Below, one piece after another: positions 14,608 through 22,882 of a stretch of DNA of 26,854 nucleotides; within the stretch, counting starts at the first letter, position 1; every line of letters starts with the position of its first letter. Under the pieces are notes generated by a model that saw nothing but the letters and a program-made list of their open reading frames with translations, searched no databases and had not been told where the DNA came from. The DNA comes from an uncultured Eubacterium sp. (GTDB lineage Bacteria; Bacillota; Clostridia; Lachnospirales; Lachnospiraceae): the NCBI GenBank assembly GCA_910586045.1, contig CAJUIH010000004.1, positions 1 to 26,854 of the forward strand. The letters run 5' to 3'. The translations under genes were made by a program, and so were the position numbers.

Positions 14608-17169
14608 ATGTATGAATTTTACGTAAATAACCAGCCGTATCAGGTAGAAGGAGACGGAAAGCTGCTCCCGTTCCTGCGTGATGTCTGCAAATGCAAATCG
14701 GTAAAGGATGGCTGCAGTGAGGGGGCCTGCGGCACATGCCATGTATTGATCGACGGAAAACCGACCAAGGCGTGTATACCGACGTTATCCAAAATGGACG
14801 GCAAACATATTCTGACCGTAGAGGGACTGTCTGAGCAGGAAAAGGAGATCTATGCCTATGCATTCGCCGAAGCAGGGGCCGTGCAGTGCGGTTTCTGCAT
14901 TCCCGGCATGGTCATCTGCGCGAAAGCGCTTTTGGACAGCAACCAGAATCCGGACCGCAAGGAAATCGCATACGCCCTGCGCAATAATATCTGCCGCTGC
15001 ACCGGCTATAAGAAAATCTTTGACGCGGTGGAAATTGCGGCAGAGCTGATCCGGGAAAGGAACGGGGTTCCGAAAAAGGAGTTTACCTGGAAGCTCGGCG
15101 AACGGGTACACCGTGTGGATGCCCGTGAAAAAACGCTTGGTTACGGCGAATATGTCGATGATATGGAAGTAGAGGGAATGATTTATGCCAGCGCGGTGCG
15201 CGCAAAGTATCCAAGAGCGCGGGTGCTGTCGATTGACGCGGAAGAAGCGGAAAAATTACCGGGCGTGGTCGCTGTTTATACGGCGGCGGACATACCGGGC
15301 AGCGTCAAGGTCGGCCATCTTGTACAGGACTGGGATACGATGATTCCGGTAGGCGAGTGTACCCGTTATCTGGGCGATGCCATAGCGATTGTAGCGGCGC
15401 AGACGCCGGAGATTTTGGCAAAGGCTAAAGAACTGGTACAGGTCGAATACGAAGTACTTCCGGTCGTAAGCAGCCCGTACGAGGCAATGAAAGAAGACGC
15501 GCCGCTGCTCCATGCAGGCGGAAATCTGCTCGCGCATAAACATGTATCGCGTGGGAATGCCAAAGAAGCAATTGCAAAATCCAAATATGTATACACGGAA
15601 AAATTCCATACGCCGTATACGGAACATGCGTTTTTGGAACCGGAATGCGCGGTTGCGATGCCGTATGAAGACGGTGTTTTGATTTATTCCACAGACCAGG
15701 GGACATATGATACGCAGCATGAAACGGCGGAAATGCTTGGATTGCCGCGGGAGAAAGTGCGTGTCGTCAATAAGCTGGTCGGCGGCGGCTTCGGCGGAAA
15801 AGAAGACGTAACGGTACAGCATCAGGCGGCGCTGGTAGCCTGGCTGGCAAAGAAACCGGTAAAAGTAAAGCTGTCCCGTAAAGAAAGCCTGATCGTGCAT
15901 CCGAAACGCCATCCAATGGATATGGAATTTACGGTCGGATGCGATGAAAACGGAATTATACAGGGCGTTATGGCGACGGTTATTTCCGATACCGGGGCGT
16001 ATGCTTCCCTTGGCGGGCCGGTGCTGGAACGCGCGTGCACACATGCCGCGGGTCCGTATAATTACCAGAACTTTGAAATCGACGGCAAGGCATATTATAC
16101 AAATAACCCTCCAGCAGGGGCGTTCCGCGGATTTGGCGTGACGCAGACGTGTTTTTGTATGGAAATGATGTTGACAAAGCTGGCGGAGCAGGTAGGCATC
16201 AGCCCATGGGAGATCCGTTACCGCAACGCAATCCGTCCGGGGCAGGAGCTTCCGAACGGGCAGATCGTGGACGAATCAACAGGGCTTGCGGAAACGCTTG
16301 AGGCTGTAAAAGACATTTTTGACAGCCATCCATATGCCGGCATTGCCTGTGCGATGAAAAACGCGGGCGTAGGCGTAGGCATACCGGATTTTGGCAGGGC
16401 TGTTTTAAAGGTTGTGGATGGAAAGCTGCATATCCGTTCGGGGGCTTCCTGTATCGGGCAGGGCCTTGGTACGGTACTGGTGCAGATGGTAGTGGAAACA
16501 ACCGGGCTGAAACGGGATCAGATCGTATATGAAGCAGCCAATACAGTAAACGCGCCGGATTCCGGCACGACTTCCGGTTCGAGACAGACATTGATTACCG
16601 GCGAAGCAACACGACGTGCGTGCGAGTTGTTAAATAAAGATTTAGCAAAGTATTCCCTGCGGGAGCTGGAAGGGAAAGAATATTATGGGGAATACCTGGC
16701 AAAAACAGACCCGCTTGGGGCGGATGTGCCAAATCCGGTTTCCCATGTGGCATACGGCTATGCGACGCAGGTTTGTATCTTAAATGAAGAAGGGCGTGTC
16801 GAGAAAATTGTCGCGGCACATGATGTAGGCAAGGCTGTGAATCCATTATCCGTAGAAGGCCAGATCGAAGGCGGCGTCATCATGTCCCTTGGCTTTGCAT
16901 TAACCGAGGAGTATGCGATGAAAGACTGTGTGCCGACATCCAAATTCGGTACGCTCGGATTATTCCGTGCGAACCAGGTGCCGGATGTACAGAGCATTAT
17001 TGTGGAAAAACCAGGCTTAAACGTTGCAGGCGGCGCGATTGGTATCGGGGAAATTACTTCCATCCCGACAGCACCGGCCATTGCCGGGGCATACTACCGT
17101 TTTGACGGACAGTACCGTACGAGCCTGCCGTTAGAAAACACGCCGTATGCGAGAAAGAAGAGGGCATAA
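14608..17169 (+). CDS. xdh: Selenium-dependent xanthine dehydrogenase (fused 2Fe-2S and molybdopterin domains)
   Basis: The 853-aa protein fuses an iron-sulfur domain to a molybdopterin domain. Residues 1-150 carry Cys36, Cys41, Cys44, Cys56 (plant type) and Cys94, Cys97, Cys129, Cys131. From about 165 the Mo domain shows EHAFLEPECAVA (339-350), GGGFGGKED (392-400), GAFRGFG (504-510), CIGQGLGT, SGTTSGSRQT, HDVGKAVNP and GIGEITSIPTAP, whose Glu815 is the expected catalytic base. This architecture matches the selenium-dependent xanthine dehydrogenase family (TIGR03311, from memory), in which selenium is a labile ligand rather than selenocysteine; consistently there is no in-frame TGA. No FAD domain is present. 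yqeB follows after 3 bases and mocA-yqeC soon after, which supports the selenium assignment. Confidence 0.9.
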   Translation: MYEFYVNNQPYQVEGDGKLLPFLRDVCKCKSVKDGCSEGACGTCHVLIDGKPTKACIPTLSKMDGKHILTVEGLSEQEKEIYAYAFAEAGAVQCGFCIPGMVICAKALLDSNQNPDRKEIAYALRNNICRCTGYKKIFDAVEIAAELIRERNGVPKKEFTWKLGERVHRVDAREKTLGYGEYVDDMEVEGMIYASAVRAKYPRARVLSIDAEEAEKLPGVVAVYTAADIPGSVKVGHLVQDWDTMIPVGECTRYLGDAIAIVAAQTPEILAKAKELVQVEYEVLPVVSSPYEAMKEDAPLLHAGGNLLAHKHVSRGNAKEAIAKSKYVYTEKFHTPYTEHAFLEPECAVAMPYEDGVLIYSTDQGTYDTQHETAEMLGLPREKVRVVNKLVGGGFGGKEDVTVQHQAALVAWLAKKPVKVKLSRKESLIVHPKRHPMDMEFTVGCDENGIIQGVMATVISDTGAYASLGGPVLERACTHAAGPYNYQNFEIDGKAYYTNNPPAGAFRGFGVTQTCFCMEMMLTKLAEQVGISPWEIRYRNAIRPGQELPNGQIVDESTGLAETLEAVKDIFDSHPYAGIACAMKNAGVGVGIPDFGRAVLKVVDGKLHIRSGASCIGQGLGTVLVQMVVETTGLKRDQIVYEAANTVNAPDSGTTSGSRQTLITGEATRRACELLNKDLAKYSLRELEGKEYYGEYLAKTDPLGADVPNPVSHVAYGYATQVCILNEEGRVEKIVAAHDVGKAVNPLSVEGQIEGGVIMSLGFALTEEYAMKDCVPTSKFGTLGLFRANQVPDVQSIIVEKPGLNVAGGAIGIGEITSIPTAPAIAGAYYRFDGQYRTSLPLENTPYARKKRA

Positions 17170-17172
17170 TTT

Positions 17173-17979
17173 ATGATCATGGTACGTGGCGGCGGAGATT
17201 TGGCAACGGGAACGATTTTTATGCTTCACCGGTGCGGATACCAGGTCCTGGTACTGGAAACAGACCGTCCGACAGCAATCCGCAGGAAAGTAGCATTTTC
17301 GGAAGCGGTATATGACGGCGCCGCCCAAGTAGAAGCGGTGACCTGCAGGCGGATCGAAACGCCGCGGGATTGTGAAAAGGTCTGGCAAGCACGGGAAATA
17401 CCGCTGCTTGTTGACCCACAGGCGGAAAGCATAGAAAAGCTGCGGCCGGAAGTGGTCATTGACGCGATTTTGGCAAAGAAAAACCTGGGAACAACGAAAG
17501 AAATGGCGCCGCTTACGATTGCTCTTGGGCCTGGCTTTTGTGCCGGAAGCGACGTGGACTATGTGGTGGAAACGAAAAGAGGGCACAGGCTCGGGCGGAT
17601 TATCGAACAGGGAAGCGCGCTGCCGAATACCGGGATCCCGGGTGTGATCGGCGGATACGGGGCGGAACGGGTCATCCATGCGCCTGCCGCCGGAAAAATC
17701 CGTGTGCTGGCACAGATCGGGGATCTGGTAGAAAAAGGACAGGTTCTTGCTAAAATCGGAGATGAAAAAGTGTATGCGTCTTTGGATGGTGTGCTGCGCG
17801 GTATGATACGCAATGGATTTATGGTTACGGACGGGCTGAAAATCGGAGATATTGATCCTAGGATCGAAGAGAGAAATAATTGCGCGACGATTTCGGATAA
17901 GGCACGCTGTATTGCGGGGGGAGTGCTGGAGCTGCTTGTTCGCCGCCGGGTCCCGGTCGGCGGGGATGTTTTAAGCTAA
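17173..17979 (+). CDS. yqeB: YqeB-family selenium-dependent molybdenum hydroxylase maturation protein
   Basis: The 268-aa protein begins MIMVRGGGDLATGTIFMLHR, the glycine-rich start shared by the YqeB family (TIGR03309 from memory) and reminiscent of XdhC-type Mo-enzyme maturases. Further family-like blocks are VLVLETDRPTAIRRKVAFSE, LLVDP, VVIDAILAKKNLGTT and ALGPGFCAGSDVDYVVETKR. The C-terminal half (residues about 170-235) resembles a lipoyl/biotinyl-like beta barrel: HAPAAGKIRVLAQIGDLVEK, GQVLAKIGDEKV. YqeB proteins co-occur with Se-dependent Mo hydroxylases; their exact step in cofactor maturation is not established to my knowledge. It starts 3 bases after the dehydrogenase stop, so the two are translationally coupled. 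A long hairpin separates it from the next gene. Confidence 0.88.
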   Translation: MIMVRGGGDLATGTIFMLHRCGYQVLVLETDRPTAIRRKVAFSEAVYDGAAQVEAVTCRRIETPRDCEKVWQAREIPLLVDPQAESIEKLRPEVVIDAILAKKNLGTTKEMAPLTIALGPGFCAGSDVDYVVETKRGHRLGRIIEQGSALPNTGIPGVIGGYGAERVIHAPAAGKIRVLAQIGDLVEKGQVLAKIGDEKVYASLDGVLRGMIRNGFMVTDGLKIGDIDPRIEERNNCATISDKARCIAGGVLELLVRRRVPVGGDVLS

Positions 17980-17991
17980 TATAACCCAGCT

Positions 17992-18045
17992 TAAATAAGC
18001 ATACGTTTGGTTGGCTTAGCTGCCAACCGGACATATGCTTATTTA
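17992..18045 (+). promoter_or_regulatory. 24-bp hairpin between yqeB and mocA-yqeC
   Basis: The arms TAAATAAGCATACGTTTGGT.. (17992-18015) and ..CGGACATATGCTTATTTA (18022-18045) pair over 24 positions around a 6-base loop. As plus-strand RNA there is one C-A mismatch and two G-U pairs. There is no downstream T run, so it is not a standard terminator. It may be an mRNA processing or stability element, or a partial attenuator reducing expression of the downstream gene. Confidence 0.7.
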
Positions 18046-18142
18046 AAATGGATGAAATGAGTGCTTAAAAGTGTACAAAATCATAGAGAAACAAATGTAT
18101 GGAGCCTTTGATGAGGGTGGAAGACGGAAAGGGGATGGAAAT

Positions 18143-19462
18143 ATGGACGCAATCTTACTCGCGGCGGGCAACAGCACACGTTTTGGCGAAAATAAGCTGC
18201 TGTATGGGCTGCATGGAAAACCGGTGTATCGCTATATGCTGGAACTGCTGGCGAACAAACAAAAAGAGGGCGTACTGGACCGGGTGGTAGTTGTGAGTCA
18301 GTACGATGAGATTTTTGCGGATATCAAAGAACATTTTCCGGATGTGTCGGCGGTGCGCAACCCGGCGCCAGAGAAAGGGATTTCCGGTTCGATCCGGTTA
18401 GGGCTTACCCGTCTGCTGCAGGAATCCGGTACGTCGGAAGCCTGCCTGTTTACGGTCGCGGACCAGCCTGGATTTAGCGCGGCGTCGTTGGATCGTATGG
18501 CGGCATTTTGGCGGTCACACGCGTTTGGGATTGTGGCGGCCTGTCATACGCAAAGGCTGAAAGAACGTGCCATGATCAAAAATCCGGTCATTTTTTCATC
18601 CCGCTATTATGCGCAGCTTTTGGAGCTGACAGGGGACTTTGGCGGCAAGCAGGTTGCCCGCAGGCATACGCAGGATATCGGATTGTGTGAAATTCCTGTT
18701 TTTGAAATGGAAGATCTGGATACAAAGGATGCGCTTTTGGGGTTTGCGTTTCCGTTTTTGGCCGAAAAAGGGCATGTGATTTCGATTGTTGGAGCGGGCG
18801 GGAAGACGACGCTGATGGAAACTCTGGCAGACGATTATGCCAAAAAAGGGCATACCGTAGTTATTACGACGACAACGCATATTGTGCGCCCAAAGCGGTA
18901 CCCAATTGCATATAACCGCGCACAGCTTCATTCGCTGCTGGCGGCAAACCGGGTGGCCGCGGCAGGCGCGGACGCGCTGGAGGGCAAACTGCGGATGTCG
19001 GATGAGATGGGAATCGATGTATATCGGCGGGAGGCGGATGTGGTGCTGATCGAAGCAGACGGGGCAAAGCGCCTGCCCTGCAAAGTACCGAACGAAACAG
19101 AACCGGTGATTCCTAAGGAATGCGATCTTGTAATTGGCGTGGCAGGAATGGATGCCCTGGGCGTGCCGTTATCGGAATGCTGCTTTCGAACAGAACACGC
19201 GGCGAAGCTACTGCAGACGGATGCACGGCATATTTTGACGGGACGGGATCTGGCAAGGATCCTGCATTCGCAACAAGGGACGAGAAAAAATGTCGGGAAC
19301 CGGGAGTATTATATTGTGTTAAATAAATGCGATACAAAGCATTTGCAAAAACAGGCCGCTTTGATCCGGCAAATGCTGGAACAGGCAGGAGAGAGGCATG
19401 TCGTATGTATAGCATTGCACGATTTTCAGCGGGCGGTTTCCCGGGATAATTTTAGGTCATAG
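18143..19462 (+). CDS. yqeC: Fusion of MocA-like molybdenum cofactor cytidylyltransferase and YqeC
   Basis: The start at 18143 is preceded by AAAGGGG; the longer frame from GTG 18071 is not supported. Residues 1-205 form an MobA-like NTP-transferase: MDAILLAAGNSTRFGENKL with the nucleotide-binding Arg13/Gly15/Lys18 pattern, FTVADQPGFS (103-112), and KNPVIFSSRYYAQLLELTGD. This fits MocA (YgfJ), which makes the cytosine dinucleotide form of Mo cofactor. Residues about 208-439 form YqeC: ISIVGAGGKTTLMETLAD with a P-loop-like GAGGKTT (217-223), VVITTTTHI, VLIEADGAKRLPCKVP, DLVIGVAGMDALG, IVLNKCD. YqeC is the other partner gene of selenium-labile Mo hydroxylases. Usually these are separate genes; here they are one 439-aa chain. 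Its last 37 bases overlap the convergent GNAT gene. Confidence 0.88.
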   Translation: MDAILLAAGNSTRFGENKLLYGLHGKPVYRYMLELLANKQKEGVLDRVVVVSQYDEIFADIKEHFPDVSAVRNPAPEKGISGSIRLGLTRLLQESGTSEACLFTVADQPGFSAASLDRMAAFWRSHAFGIVAACHTQRLKERAMIKNPVIFSSRYYAQLLELTGDFGGKQVARRHTQDIGLCEIPVFEMEDLDTKDALLGFAFPFLAEKGHVISIVGAGGKTTLMETLADDYAKKGHTVVITTTTHIVRPKRYPIAYNRAQLHSLLAANRVAAAGADALEGKLRMSDEMGIDVYRREADVVLIEADGAKRLPCKVPNETEPVIPKECDLVIGVAGMDALGVPLSECCFRTEHAAKLLQTDARHILTGRDLARILHSQQGTRKNVGNREYYIVLNKCDTKHLQKQAALIRQMLEQAGERHVVCIALHDFQRAVSRDNFRS

Positions 19463-19947
19463 GCCAGACGTTCTTCTCCGCGCAGGGAAATAATGCTGCA
19501 TGCCGTGAAACCATTTTTAGTCAAAATATGCTGCATCCGTTTGTTCTCGGAATGCGTATCCGCCCGCAAATATGTGGTGCGACAGTCCAGACACCGCTGT
19601 TTCACCAGTGCAAAGGCCGTATCAGCCAATCCTTTCTCCCGAAATTGAGCGCAAATAGCCAGCCGGTGTATAACAGCATAAGGCTGTTCACTGTGCCAGG
19701 CGCCCTTAATCCTGGCGTAAGCCGGTTCTCCTGTAAAATCCAGGCACAGGTAACCCGCCGCCATGCCGTCGGCCTGGATCAAATAGCCGTTGTTGTTTTC
19801 AATATCGCTTCGTATGGTATCGATACCAGGATAATCATCGGTCCATTGTACAAATCCCTGCGTTCTTTGAAACTGCCTGCTTTCGTTTAAAATGTCCATG
19901 CATAATGCCGCGTCATCCATTGCGGCTGGTTCTAATGTATATAGCAT
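19426..19947 (-). CDS. GNAT family N-acetyltransferase
   Basis: About 173 aa from the ATG at 19947, which has GGAG six bases upstream; an ATG at 19959 would add MENT but lacks a site. GNAT features are YLIQADGMAAGYLCLDF (beta4 region), YAVIHRLAICAQFREKGLAD (motif A, with R-x-x-G-x-A for acetyl-CoA pyrophosphate), TYLRADTHSENKRMQHILTK and NGFTACSII (motif B). The substrate is unknown; the QRTQGFVQWTDDYP opening recalls small-molecule or amino-acid acetyltransferases. It is convergent with mocA-yqeC and overlaps its end, so it is not part of that operon. Upstream lies a GCGGCAGG-ATTT-GCCTGCCGC hairpin (about 19982-20002) of unclear role. Confidence 0.85.
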   Translation of the reverse strand: MLYTLEPAAMDDAALCMDILNESRQFQRTQGFVQWTDDYPGIDTIRSDIENNNGYLIQADGMAAGYLCLDFTGEPAYARIKGAWHSEQPYAVIHRLAICAQFREKGLADTAFALVKQRCLDCRTTYLRADTHSENKRMQHILTKNGFTACSIISLRGEERLAYDLKLSRETAR

Positions 19948-20159
19948 TGTATTCTCCATTCGGAATGATTTTTCGTTCAGGGCGGCAGGATTTGCCTGCC
20001 GCAGTTTACGCTGTGTTATTATACGTGTTTCCTAAGAAGAAAGCAAGGAAAATCAAAAAAAGGTTTTGACACACGGCCTGTCCGTTCAGATAAGGTGTTA
20101 TGTTTGGGCTGCGGGGACGCCGGATGAGGGATGCCGGTCTGGATTGCGGCTCCGGCTCC

Positions 20160-20315
20160 AGAATGGTAAGAATCCCTAAGTATTCTGCATTTACGGGATC
20201 GGCCTGCCCCGGTCGCGGCGCCTAATTCGCCCAGGACCACGCCAGCAGCTAAAGGCGCCGCTTGGCTTCGCCCCTTAGGTAATCAGGCAGAATACCAAGG
20301 GCTTCTAACCATTCT
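20160..20315. repeat. Hairpin module H, E4 left copy
   Basis: It begins AGAATGGTAAGAATCCCTAA and ends GGGCTTCTAACCATTCT, in the same orientation as the copy at 7697-7852, with a few substitutions and single-base indels. Confidence 0.85.
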
Positions 20316-20536
20316 TCCAACGTCGCCGCAATCCAGACCGGCATCCCTCATCCGGCTGGTTTTCTCCAGCTCTACATAACATACAATACCCTATAGAAAT
20401 GCAAAACAGCAGATGGATGGCGAAAGGATTTCATGGATCCGTTTTGTATATTACGATTACGTATAGGATACCGGTTGTAAATCTTGCAAAGATTAGCTGG
20501 GAGAGACGGTTTGCCCGGCTTTGTGGCGGCTTTGGA

Positions 20537-20692
20537 AGAATGGTTAGAAGCCCTTAGTATTCTGCCCGGTTACCTAAGGGGCGAAGCCAAGCGGCGCCTT
20601 TAGCTGCTGGCGTGGTCCTGGGCGAATTAGGCGCCGCGACCGGGGCAGGCCGATCCGTAAATTGCAGAATGCTTAGGGATTCTTGCCGTTCT
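20537..20692. repeat. Hairpin module H, E4 right copy (inverted)
   Basis: This is the inverted copy of 20160-20315. It begins AGAATGGTTAGAAGCCCTTA and ends TTAGGGATTCTTGCCGTTCT. The short ORF crossing it is the same shadow frame seen in the other copies. Confidence 0.85.
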
Positions 20693-20803
20693 GGAGGGCC
20701 GCCACAAAGCCGGGCAAACCGTCTCTCCCAGCGTCCGGTGAGCCAAAATGTAACATCTGATCTGAACTGTTACACGGCTAAAATAGCCGTTGGCATTTTT
20801 GTA

Positions 20804-20812
20804 TGTTATAAT
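20804..20812 (+). promoter_or_regulatory. Extended -10 promoter for the dehydratase gene; adjacent 7-bp palindrome
   Basis: TGTTATAAT is an extended -10 with no good -35. Just upstream, ACGGCTA-AAA-TAGCCGT (20774-20790) is a perfect 7-bp inverted repeat abutting the end of E4; it could be an operator or part of the insertion site. Confidence 0.5.
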
Positions 20813-20878
20813 AAATAAGATCTATGCAAGGAAACGGTTTGTTTGGATAAAAAGAAAGGATGAAAGGATGGATACTAT

Positions 20879-22630
20879 ATGGCAAGCAGATTAAAAAGCC
20901 AGGAAATGCGCAGCTTAGCGCCGGAATTGGATCCGCTTAGGATTGGGACAGGATGGAAGCCGCAGGATTTGGAAAAGCCGCAGATTATAATTGAAAGTAC
21001 TTATGGCGACAGCCACCCAGGCAGCGGGCATTTGCATATTCTGGTAGAAGAAGTAAGAAAAGGGGTGGCGCAGGCCGGAGGGTTTGGCGCGCGCTATTTT
21101 TGTACGGATATATGCGACGGGGAAAGCCAGGGCACGGACGGCATTAATTTCAGCCTGGTCAGCCGGGAAATGATCGCGAATATGATTGAGATCCATGCAA
21201 ACGCGACGCCTTTTGACGCCGGAGTATTTTTAGCCAGTTGTGACAAAGGGATGCCTGGAAATCTCATGGGGCTTTGCCGGGTGAATATTCCGGCGCTTGT
21301 GGTGCCGGGCGGTACGATGAACGCGGGGCCGGATATGCTCACGTTAGAGCAGCTTGGGATGTACAGCGCGAAATACCAGAGGGGGGAAATCGATGAAGAA
21401 AAGCTCAATTGGGCGAAACATCATGCCTGTCCCGGATGCGGGGCGTGTTCCTTTATCGGTACGGCTTCCACGATGCAGATTATGGCGGAAGCGCTGGGGC
21501 TGGCGCTGCCTGGAAGCGCGTTAATGCCGGCTTCCAGTCCGGATTTGCTGGATTTTGCGCGGGCGGCGGGAAAACGGGCGGTAGAACTGGCGTTATCGGA
21601 TCATATGCGTCCAAGCGATATCGTCACGATGGATAGTTTTGAAAACGCCATCCTGGTACATGCGGCGATCTCCGGAAGTACCAACTGCCTGCTGCATATT
21701 CCGGCAGTTGCGCATGAACTTGGTATTGAAATTACAGGCGATACGTTTGACCGCCTGCACCGGAATGCGAAATATATCCTGGATGTGCGTCCGGCCGGGC
21801 GCTGGCCGGCGGAATGCTTCTATTATGCGGGCGGGGTTCCGGCTGTTATGGAGGAAATCCGCGGCTGCCTGCATTTGGATGCAATGACGGTAACGGGCAA
21901 AACGCTTGGGGAAAATCTGGAGGAATTAAAACAAAATGGTTTTTACGAGCGCTGCGGCAAATGGCTTGCGGAATTTAACGAGCGGTACGGCTGTTCCGTG
22001 ACCAAAAATGATATCATTCGTCCGGCCGGGCAGGCCATTGGAAACGACGGAAGCATCGCGATCCTGCGCGGGAATCTGGCACCGGAAGGCGCTGTGATCA
22101 AGCATACGGCCTGTCCAAAAGAGATGTTTCGAGCGGTGCTTCGGGCAAGGCCGTTTGACAGCGAAGAAGAATGCCTGGACGCGGTACTCGGGCGCAAAGT
22201 AGAGAAAGGGGACGCGGTATTGATCCGCTATGAGGGTCCGAAAGGCAGCGGGATGCCGGAGATGTTTTATACTTCCGAAGCAATCAACAGCGATCAAGAA
22301 CTCGGAAAGAGCATTGCGCTGATAACAGACGGACGCTTTTCCGGCGCGTCTACCGGGCCGGTAATCGGACACTGCAGCCCGGAGGCTGTGGACGGCGGGC
22401 CGATTGCCTTGGTAGAGGAAGGGGATTTGATCGAAATCGATGTCATGGAACGCAGATTGAACATTGTCGGCATTCATGGAGAACGAAAATCCCCGGCCGA
22501 AATCGATGCGGTTTTGGCGCAGCGCAGGCAGGACTGGAAGCCGCGGGAAGCCCGTTATGCGAAAGGCGTGCTGCGTCTGTTTTCGGAACACGCGGCCAGT
22601 CCGATGAAAGGGGCTTATTTGGAATGGTAA
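20879..22630 (+). CDS. IlvD/Edd family dehydratase (dihydroxy-acid or sugar-acid dehydratase-like)
   Basis: The 583-aa protein has the full IlvD/Edd length and motifs: DGINFSLVSREMIANMIE (87-104), LASCDKGMPGNLMG (118-131) with Cys121 and the Asp122/Lys123 metal-site residues, HACPGCGACSFIGTASTMQI (182-201) with Cys184/187/190, EALGLALPGSAL, AISGSTNCLLHIPAVAHELG, RFSGAS and IALVEEGDLIEIDV. Such enzymes dehydrate 2,3-dihydroxy acids at an Fe-S cluster. At the first cluster-cysteine site, where IlvD has a TPCN-type motif, this protein has SHPGSGH (45-51) with no cysteine; extra cysteines occur at 75 and 79. It is not near ilv genes, so a sugar-acid or other hydroxy-acid substrate is more likely than valine synthesis. 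It is monocistronic, with a promoter before and a terminator after. Confidence 0.85.
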   Translation: MASRLKSQEMRSLAPELDPLRIGTGWKPQDLEKPQIIIESTYGDSHPGSGHLHILVEEVRKGVAQAGGFGARYFCTDICDGESQGTDGINFSLVSREMIANMIEIHANATPFDAGVFLASCDKGMPGNLMGLCRVNIPALVVPGGTMNAGPDMLTLEQLGMYSAKYQRGEIDEEKLNWAKHHACPGCGACSFIGTASTMQIMAEALGLALPGSALMPASSPDLLDFARAAGKRAVELALSDHMRPSDIVTMDSFENAILVHAAISGSTNCLLHIPAVAHELGIEITGDTFDRLHRNAKYILDVRPAGRWPAECFYYAGGVPAVMEEIRGCLHLDAMTVTGKTLGENLEELKQNGFYERCGKWLAEFNERYGCSVTKNDIIRPAGQAIGNDGSIAILRGNLAPEGAVIKHTACPKEMFRAVLRARPFDSEEECLDAVLGRKVEKGDAVLIRYEGPKGSGMPEMFYTSEAINSDQELGKSIALITDGRFSGASTGPVIGHCSPEAVDGGPIALVEEGDLIEIDVMERRLNIVGIHGERKSPAEIDAVLAQRRQDWKPREARYAKGVLRLFSEHAASPMKGAYLEW

Positions 22631-22646
22631 GGGTTTGAAAAACAAG

Positions 22647-22692
22647 AAAAAGACCTGTCTGAAGCAGAATATGGTTCAGCAGGTCTTTTTTT
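22647..22692 (+). terminator. Rho-independent terminator after the dehydratase
   Basis: The stem AAAAGACCTG-T-CTGAA / TTCAG-CAGGTCTTTT (22648-22664 with 22674-22689) is followed by a run of T residues. It is a classic strong terminator. Confidence 0.92.
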
Positions 22693-22733
22693 CGATTTAG
22701 TGCATCCGGTTTTTTTAACCAGTGATGTCTTAG

Positions 22734-22764
22734 GAACTGTGCAAAAATAACGTATGCACAGTTC
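22734..22764. other. 10-bp perfect inverted repeat of unknown role
   Basis: GAACTGTGCA (22734-22743) and TGCACAGTTC (22755-22764) are separated by 11 bases. Neither side has a convincing T run. It lies between the dehydratase terminator and the third copy of the 94-bp repeat. Confidence 0.5.
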
Positions 22765-22780
22765 TTTCGTGATCGTTCTC

Positions 22781-22874
22781 TATATAAACGGCGTAAAATT
22801 TCAGCACAATATCATTTGTTTCTGGCCCGCCGTTTATCGGGTTTATTGTGCAGTATTCAATCACCGAATATATA
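22781..22874 (-). repeat. 94-bp dispersed repeat, copy 3 (inverted)
   Basis: This is the reverse complement of copy 2, identical by eye at all 94 positions. It lies between the convergent dehydratase and crotonase genes. Near-perfect identity to a copy 15 kb away suggests recent movement or gene conversion. Confidence 0.92.
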
Positions 22875-22882
22875 TTGCAAAG

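Larger units (their letters stand above)
20078..20773. repeat. ~696-bp nested palindromic (foldback) repeat, element E4
   Basis: The right end reads CTGAACTGTTAC (20762-20773). The left end, GTTCAGATAAGGTGTTA from 20084, has lost the outer GTAAC, so the left boundary is approximate. It carries two inverted hairpin modules around a ~150-bp central segment (about 20356-20505). The left module is bracketed by beta flanks (GGATGAGGGATGCCGGTCTGG and its inverse). The right module is bracketed by alpha flanks (GCTGGGAGAGACGGTTTGCC and its inverse). ACGGC occurs just outside both ends (20073-20077, 20774-20778), a possible residue of a target duplication. No coding capacity was recognised. It fills the gap from 19960 to 20878 apart from the promoter at its right. 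Confidence 0.88.

Noticed and set aside
14608..17169. Selenocysteine in the Se-dependent dehydrogenase
   Set aside because: The frame is open without any TGA codon. In this family selenium is a labile cofactor ligand.
20879..22630. Assignment as ilvD of branched-chain amino acid synthesis
   Set aside because: No ilv or leu genes are nearby, and the first cluster cysteine motif is altered, so only the family name is used.
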